Assembly: GCA_028023455.1 (NCBI GenBank)
Contig: JAQFVV010006208.1
Coordinates: 3,890,963 to 3,954,962, forward strand
Origin: Epiperipatus broadwayi
Lineage: Eukaryota > Onychophora > Udeonychophora > Euonychophora > Peripatidae
Length of the DNA stretch: 64,000 nt
Direction: 5' to 3'
Shown: piece by piece, positions 57,425 through 64,000 of the stretch
Layout of the letters: each line of letters opens with the position of its first letter
Position numbering within the stretch: position 1 is the first letter of the stretch
Position numbers and translations under genes: made by a program
The notes under the pieces: generated by a model
Database searches by the model: none
Told to the model about the DNA's origin: nothing
The model's input: only the letters and a program-made list of their open reading frames with translations

Positions 57425-58560
57425 AGTCTATAATTCTTGAGATAGTCATCATCATCAATCATCTTCTCTTATTTCTAGCCTCTCTTCTCCACATTATCCA
57501 TGCACATTTCCTTATTCCATCTCACATCTGATTTCTTTCTAGGACTACTACAATCTTTTGTAATTCAGTTTAAGATTTCAACTACCTATCTATTATCATC
57601 TCTTTTAGCAATATGTCTAGCCCAATTCTACTTCACTCTCTTAATTCATTCAACAATATCAGTACCACCTATTTATACTCATACCCATGTATTTCATTTT
57701 CAATCTAACATGAATCTCTCCATACTTCTTTGAGTGGTCTGAAATCTCTGTATTGCTCTTCTGTTAAGTGTCCCAGTCTCAGGTCCATAAGTAAGAACTG
57801 GCAAAACACGCTTATTAAAAAACTTCTTTTCAAACACATAGGCATATTTCCTTTTAATATTAAGTTATTTCTACCAAAGGTATTCAAACCAAATTTAATT
57901 CTATGATTAATTTTATCCATTATGTTTCCATCTGTAGTAATAATTTGACCAAGGTATTTGTAGTTGTTAACTTCTTCTAACTCATCATTACCAATCTTTA
58001 TTTTCATCTTTTGAAAAAATCCATTGAACATTACTTTAGGCTTTTTAATGCTTACCTTTAATTCTACTTTCTCACTTTGTTCTGATAACTCTTGCAACAT
58101 TTCCTGAAGCTCTGAAGCATTATTTGCAAAAAACAATTACATCAGCAGCAAAATCTAAATGGCTTAGATAATCTCTATTTACTTTTATTCCATTAGCTTC
58201 CCATTTTAATTCACAAAATACTTCTAGTATCACTATTGTAAAAAGTTTTGGAAATATGGAGTCACCCTGTCATACACCCTTCTCAATGTACATCTTCCTA
58301 GTATCATTATGTAATCAAATTGTTGTTGTTGCATTTTTATAAATATTATTTAGAATATGACAATTTTGGGTCTTTATCTTTATGATCCAATGCTTTAATC
58401 ACTGAAGAAATGCTTATAGAATCAAATGCCTTTTCATAATCTACAAATCCAAAGCATAATCGCAACTCATGCTCGTTGGTCCTTTCTATAACTTCTCTCA
58501 ATACTTGGATATGATCCAATGTACAACCAGGGAAGTGCTACCTCAAAGAGAACCATTGTT
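57425..58560 (-). pseudogene. RTE-type LINE, reverse transcriptase to 3' end, minus strand
   Basis: A decayed polymerase read on the minus strand: D-Y-E-K-A-F-D-S near 58450, F-A-A-D at the catalytic position near 58150 (one D lost), then N-N-A-S-E-L-Q-E-M-L-Q-E-L (58130), K-V-M-F-N-G-F, L-E-E-V-N-N-Y-K-Y-L-G-Q-I-I-T-T-D-G-N near 57950-57900, and the 3' end with R-D-C-K near 57560 and a GATGATGAT tail at about 57440. It is 5'-truncated near 58560. The element is highly similar to the copy at 48030. Inactive because of the lost aspartate and frame breaks. Confidence 0.85.
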
Positions 58561-58599
58561 TCCCTAGTAAAATGGATCGTTGCCCCAATCTTGGTTCAA

Positions 58600-59600
58600 T
58601 GCCACATTACTTTTATCTTCTGCACACTAAAAAACTGCCAAAAAATTTATTTAAAAAAAAATTTTTTTTAAATGTATGAGTTTTTACCTATGCTATTTTT
58701 TTTAAAAAAAGTATTTTTAACTAGAATAAAATTAATGTTTGTTGCATCTTTGTTTATTTTTATATGTAGATTTATTTATTTTTTGTATGATTTAAAAATT
58801 TCATTCTAATTAAAAGATGTTTTTTAAAATTATTTTATGCCAGTGACTGTCATATATATATATTAAAAAGGAATCACTTGGTTGAAAGCCAACTGAGGAA
58901 CCCACTCATGCTACATATATATTGTATACGTAATGTATAATTTAAAAAATAACCCCAAAATAGTAACTATAGAAAATATGATTATTTTTAAAGTTGGCAG
59001 TAAGTCTTGGCATGTGGAAAACGACTGATTCTCGTCCTGGCTTGTAAACATTATAAAATTGTTGTGTGTTTTTTTATTTAAGGAATGCCATTATGATTCA
59101 TTATTCCAAATGTTGATGTGTCTAATTTAATGAACAACTCCACTAACTAAGAACGGGAATAATTAATATGGCATACAAACTAAGTATGTATATATGTAAG
59201 ATATTTACATATTCATATAAATAACGTTTTTTTTAAAAAAAATCATTTACAAATTAGAATTAAAAAAATCCATTGTCTTCCTTTCAATTTATATTAGAGA
59301 GATGAAAGCTAATTACGAAAGTCCGAATAAAAAGTTAATATTAGCTGCTGAACTTAGTATATCAGAAAAATAAAACCAATCAGTTCGCGTAATTGCCTAT
59401 TATTTTGTCTACTTTATGTATATATAAAAGGAAAATTAGAACAAAAGAATTTGAAGTTTATATAAAAAATAACAAAATTACTGTAAACAAAGATATTTAA
59501 ATGTTGGATGCAATTGGCACAAATAATACATTGGCCGGTTTATCTATCATTCTATATTTCCATATTTTTATTACTTCTAAGTAAATATTTCGTATAGAAA
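58600..59600. other. Unassigned noncoding stretch
   Basis: AT-rich, several poly(A)/poly(T) runs, no gene or repeat I recognise. Confidence 0.5.
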
Positions 59601-59619
59601 TAAATACATTGAATAATTT

Positions 59620-59745
59620 TGGACATGTGTGTGATCAAGTGTATCAGTAGTATGAGATAACATGGATGGTTGAGAGTCGTGTGAAAGTCTGAGTTCAAAT
59701 CCCTATATATTTCATATATAAGTGCAGGTATGGAAAAGCCTATTC
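59620..59745 (+). repeat. Family A 3' fragment
   Basis: Starts in 'acatgtgtgtgatcaagtg' and ends 'tgcaggtatggaaaagcct', without the ribozyme. Its upstream end is just past the ribozyme position, so it resembles the 3' fragment that would remain after self-cleavage, although the junction is about 40 bases further on. Confidence 0.65.
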
Positions 59746-60127
59746 AGTAGAAAAAAAATTCACATTGAATAATTATAAAATAGATTGAATGATTATAATA
59801 AGATTTTTAAAAGTAAACAATAAATTACATTTTAACATTATAAAGACTAAATTGTGATAATGATGTAAGTGATGGAAAATTACTACTGATGATGATGATT
59901 GGTATCACTTCTTCCCCTATCTTCAGTCAGAAGACTTAGTAAACAACAAATTATAAATGAACGAGTTTTTTTTAAGACTATTAATAAAAATTGTATTCTG
60001 AGTCAATTTTTCTTCATCTATTATAATTTTTGTTGGGGTATATATGTATAAAACTTAATAAACTCTATGTTAATATGTAAAAATATTTAATGTTATGATA
60101 TATATTTACACATAATCATTAATATCA

Positions 60128-61190
60128 ACACTTAGACAATCCTAATATTAATAACAATCTCAATCTGTTGTCAAGGCAAGCTCCTTTTAAAAATAAAGGT
60201 GAAATCCCACCTTTATCCACCTTTATTTATGGTCCAATATATTTATATAGACACTAAAGATTGCAACTTAACCTCACATATGTATTGTTGTATTTTGTAA
60301 AAATTGAATGCAAGTTTGTGCACTCCAGAAAAACTAATATTTATTCGAGAGGTTGTTTTCAGATCTCGCACTGATAACTGAGGAATTTAATTAACATAAT
60401 GGCGGATGATAATTCCAATAAATATTTGCTGATTGGAAATATTTCTAGATAAGAGATGTTACCTTATTGGACGGTGTATTGATTGATTGTGGCAGTTATC
60501 AGAAAGCGATAAGAAGACTGGTAACAACTACGCAGTGTAATTTAAAGAGTAGTAGAAGGCTGTTCAACTCCAGTAGAGATATCTCGCGTCAGTGCTTGCA
60601 GTTAATGACCAGCGCCCAGTGGAAATGTAGTTCACGGGTGTTGCTGAAAGAGCCCACAGAGATGGGGAAACCGCAGCAGAGATATTGAGAGCATTCATTG
60701 CAAGAGAACAGCAGAGCATTTGTTGCAAGAGCAGAGCATTCGTTGCAAGAGAACAGTAGAGCATTCGTTGCAAGAGAACAGCAGAGCATTCATGGCAAGA
60801 GAACAGCAGAGCATTCATTGCAAGAGAACATCATAGGAATTGAACATAGAGTGTTGAAGACTATTCGCTATTCTGATTACTTAAAAACATTGTGTCTTAG
60901 TGTATATAATCATACATATGGATACATCATGTATATAACCAGAAAATAAACCAACCCTTAGACAATTACAGTTACAATAACAATTAACAATCTCAACCTG
61001 TTGTCAAGCAACCTCCTTTTAAATCCTACCTTTATTTATAGTCCAATATATTTATATAGACACTAAAGATTGCAGCTTAACTTCAGATATGTATATAATC
61101 ATTAAAGTATGCCAACACATAGACAATTCCAATATCAATTATAATCAACAATCTCAACCTGTTGTCAAGGTAACCTTCTTTTACATTACA
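60128..61190 (+). repeat. Triplicated repeat flanking a unique block and minisatellite
   Basis: The unit 'caatctcaacctgttgtcaa' followed by 'tatttatatagacactaaag' occurs near 60155, 60990 and (shorter) 61150. Between the first two lies a higher-complexity block (60300-60690) and a minisatellite, then 'aaccagaaaataaacc', which looks like a polyadenylation signal. The whole may be a solo LTR-like or tandemly duplicated element, but no polymerase or primer-binding site is seen. Confidence 0.45.
60685..60835. repeat. Minisatellite of about 25 bp
   Basis: Roughly six diverged copies of 'gcattcattgcaagagaaca' followed by 'gcaga'. Short open frames here on both strands (with repeats of A-L-L-F-S-C) follow from the repeat. 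Confidence 0.85.
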
Positions 61191-61559
61191 TATGTAGGGT
61201 AAAATGATAAAAAATTTACAATACATATATAGGATAAAATAATAAAAGAATTACTAAGATGCTCTAAAATATTATTAAAATATTATTTAAAATGCTCTAA
61301 GGGATTGGGAAAACTATTAGAGAAATCTATAAATCTGCCAATAGATACATTTAAAAGCTGGTTTATTTATTGTATATGTACAAATATATACAGAAATAGC
61401 AAATCCTTCATAGAAATCATATGTGGAAAAATATTGCTAACAAAAATTGAATGCCTTATTTTTTAATAACATGGATATGCAATTCTTATTTCCAAAAATA
61501 TATTAAATTTTATTTATTTTATAAATAGTTCTTTTATCAAAATTTTTTTAAATAAAAAT

Positions 61560-62135
61560 ATAGATGAATTATTGTCAGCTTATATAGGGGTCGCCATTAG
61601 TATGGAGAGTAAAAAGAGTTTAAATATATATAGAAGTAAACGGAACATTGGGTGCGAGTTAATTTATGATAATAGTAAGGAAAGTAGCTTATTGTTTAAG
61701 GCTCGAATGGGATCTTTAGCAACAAGAGAATATATATGTAAATGGAAAAATATGGGTGATTTAGTTTTCAAATTGTGTAAGGAAGATATAGAAAATATCA
61801 GGCATCTGTTGATTGAATGTAAATGCTTGAAAGCAGAAAGGTAACAAATAAAGAAGTTATGGGAGAATAAATATGAACGAAGTGATTATACAGAAAGTGG
61901 GTTATTCATTTTTATGCTGGGTTTGGGAAAAGATAAGGGGTATTTAGATATAAAGACTATAGAGTTGGCAAAGATTATATTGTGGAAATGGGCTGGAACA
62001 GAATATGGGATAACTTAGAGTGGGGAATGGAAAATAAAGTGGCTAACAGGTTTATCTGGGCATAATTGCTGAGATATTTTTGACTTCGTTTAAGGAGAAG
62101 CCACAATACATCACATCACATCACATCTTACTTCC
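61560..62135 (+). pseudogene. LINE C-terminal fragment
   Basis: Carries K-S-L-N-I-Y-R-S-K-R-N, C-E-L-I-Y-D-N-S-K, K-W-K-N-M-G-D-L-V and the Cys/His motif C-K-E-D-I-E-N-I-R-H-L-L-I-E-C-K (about residues 68-84), a stop, then L-W-E-N-K-Y-E-R-S-D. The tail has short 'catcacatca' repeats near 62110. It belongs to the same family as 12620-14340 and 29336-31690 and is 5'-truncated. Confidence 0.8.
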
Positions 62136-62439
62136 ACTGACTTCAATACTAAATAATTGTGAAATTATCATCCAAAATATTCTTCATGCTTCTTTTTTTA
62201 TATGGAAGCTCAAATGAAAATTCAATTGAAATAATGTGATAAAAATGAACCAGCATAGAATAATCTATTACATATATTACTGAAGCGAAAAGACTAATAA
62301 ATGGATATGACTTTATGACAATCGTTTCACCTTTTTATCTAGTCCTGAAGTCATATATGATATCTAGTACTCATTGATTTTACTCATTGTTTAAATTGGT
62401 TTTTTTTTAAATTGGAAGAAATATCATTATTATATGACT

Positions 62440-62640
62440 GTAAGTATGACAATTGCAAAATGAATTATTATACAAATTTTAAATAAAAATAAAATTATTA
62501 CATTTTGAATTACAAGTGTCAAACTCACACTACCCACATCTTTGACACCATCCACTTCAGATAAATACAGTAATGATTATTACTAGTCATTTACTAACCT
62601 AAAAATTTTCTCTAGCACAGATACAAACTTTAAATCTCAG
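62440..62640 (-). repeat. Family B fragment
   Basis: Contains 'aagtgtcaaactcac' and 'tttgacaccatccacttc', the 5' part of B on the minus strand. No ribozyme. Confidence 0.6.
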
Positions 62641-62799
62641 TTAAAGGTTAATGTATCTGATTTTTTAAAATTAAGCACAAACGCACACATGGAGATATTC
62701 ACATTTCTCTTACCATGTGTAATATCTTAAAAAATATATTAAATAACCTCAGTATTTCTACATATCCTTTTAAATTCATGTAAATAAAGATACAATAAA

Positions 62800-63060
62800 A
62801 GACAAATGCTCCCTAAGATGCATTTCATGCTGAACCAGCACTCACCAGTTGGCCCACATCACAATCTCTCGTATATGTCTATTATATGAAAAATATTTAT
62901 CTATAGTAAATTATTACATTTTGAATTAAAAGTGCCAAACTCACTTCACCCATATTTTTGACACCATCCACTTCATATAAATACAATAATAATTATTATT
63001 AATCATTTACTAAACTAGAGATTTTTTCTAGAACAGGTACAAACTTTAAACTTCAGTTAA
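62800..63060 (-). repeat. Family B ribozyme repeat (A6 lost)
   Basis: Minus-strand B copy; the hammerhead at 62808-62868 reads CUGGUGA with GAAA and stem II GUGCU/AGCAU intact, so one core base is lost. Confidence 0.7.
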
Positions 63061-63199
63061 TGATTACTATATCTGATTTTTTAAAATTAAGCACATGCAC
63101 ACACATGTATTTATTCACATTTTTCTTTCCCATGTATAATATCTTTATAAATATATTAAATAACATCAATACTTTCACACAACACTTTTCATATAATAG

Positions 63200-63480
63200 A
63201 GATAGAAAGGATTTGAACTCAGACTTTCAAGTACTCTTCAACTATTCACACTATCTCATACCTTCTTTTACAATACATATGAAGAGTTGTGGTACAGAAT
63301 GGATAATCTGGACCAACTACTGGTTCAACACAAAATACATATATTGGTGATTGTTTATCTTTTCTACATGTGTGTCAGTGGTATGAGATAGTGTAGATAA
63401 TTGAAGGGTGCTAAAAAGTCTGAGTTCAAATTCCCTTTATTTACAATTAAGCTCCAAGTATATGAAGAATGCCTGTATTT
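63200..63480. repeat. Family A fold-back, ribozyme core deleted
   Basis: A minus-strand 3' arm (63208-63275) meets a plus-strand A copy (63295-63480). In the plus copy GATAATC, CCAA, UUGG and GATTGTT remain near 63300-63360, but CUGAUGA and GAAA are gone. This repeats the core-loss pattern of the copy at 20946. Confidence 0.65.
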
Positions 63481-64000
63481 CAAATATTTACATTATATAT
63501 ATATATATTGTAATGGGCACACATGCTGTTACATTATTTTTTAAAAAAAAAGAAAATAAAGTATAAATGTTCACAAATAAAAGTTATTAAATAAAAGTTA
63601 GAATTAAAAATTGAAACTAAAAGCTTGCAAAAACATATATATATATATAAATTGCACAGATGGAAAATTATTAAAAGAAAACTTTATTTTTAAAAAATGT
63701 ATTTTAAAACTAAATTTTAAGCAAAAACTTAAAGAGTTAAAGATAAAAAAATTTACAATAATTAAATTACTGTCTATTGTGTTAAAACTCAAAATGGAAA
63801 TGATTGTTGGTTTTAATTAATCTAAAGTAAACGAGCCCTTGGGGCAAGTTTATAATTAAAGGTCAGATAAGAGATATAAAAATTTTGGATTACCAGCTTG
63901 TGGAAGGGCAACCAACACTCGGATCCTAATGAAAACCACCGGAACAGAAAACCATGCTCAGTGAATCCGAAGGAGAAATATAAAAAGAGAAAATTCAAAT

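Overview
This window is AT-rich, repeat-saturated DNA from a eukaryote, almost certainly a metazoan and probably an invertebrate. Evidence for this is the presence of non-LTR retrotransposon remnants of three kinds, a Penelope-like GIY-YIG endonuclease fragment, tRNA-derived SINEs, hAT-type DNA transposon remnants, long (TA)n and (AAT/AGT)n microsatellites, and the absence of operons or bacterial signals. I could not name the species. No intact cellular protein-coding gene, rRNA or functional tRNA gene was found. Most of the short open frames lie in repeats or in antisense strands of repeats.

The main content is a dense set of short interspersed repeats that carry type I hammerhead ribozyme (HHR) folds. 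I recognise four related or parallel families, named here for convenience. Family A (about 430 bp) and family B (about 360 bp) share a core with stem II GUGCU/AGCAY. Family C (160-450 bp, about 20 copies) has stem II GGC/GCC and a minimal two-base-pair stem III. Family D has three copies. In all four, the core CUGANGA...GAAA...NUH is flanked by an open stem I made of an inner helix, an asymmetric internal loop and an outer helix. Thirteen copies keep an essentially intact catalytic core, and the best (46373-46431, 33318-33376, 12739-12797, 18314-18374) keep the helices too. Other copies are decayed at C3, G8 or G12. Family C insertions are bounded by 11-14 bp target-site duplications. They have one constant end and one variable end, and are frequently fold-back dimers with a ribozyme on each strand. 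This points to retroposition by a target-primed machinery. A Penelope-like GIY-YIG endonuclease fragment at 52433-52717 lies beside a C copy, which makes a Penelope-like element a plausible, unproven partner.

Layout: 1-5400 A and B repeats, with an RTE-type LINE tail; 5400-9600 LINE fragment, C copies, family E and a D copy; 11200-14340 A copies, a SINE, then a LINE split by a C insertion; 14642-15078 a long trinucleotide array; 16470-18630 D, SINEs, C, a hAT end and the best B ribozyme; 18980-25100 LINE fragments, A copies, one of them holding a 1.04-kb terminal-inverted-repeat element and another holding an RTE insertion; 25950-28840 C copies; 29336-31690 a 5'-truncated LINE on the minus strand; 32300-37010 A, B, C, hAT and D copies; 37800-45950 mostly unique noncoding DNA; 45950-47790 C copies and a TIR element; 48030-49850 an RTE LINE with nested insertions; 50095-54966 E, C, a fold-back element, the Penelope-like fragment and a hAT remnant; 55000-64000 A fold-backs, an RTE LINE, a minisatellite and a LINE tail. 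The elements interact mainly by nesting (LINE inside HHR repeat, HHR repeat inside LINE, SINE and E inside LINE), which gives a relative order of insertions.
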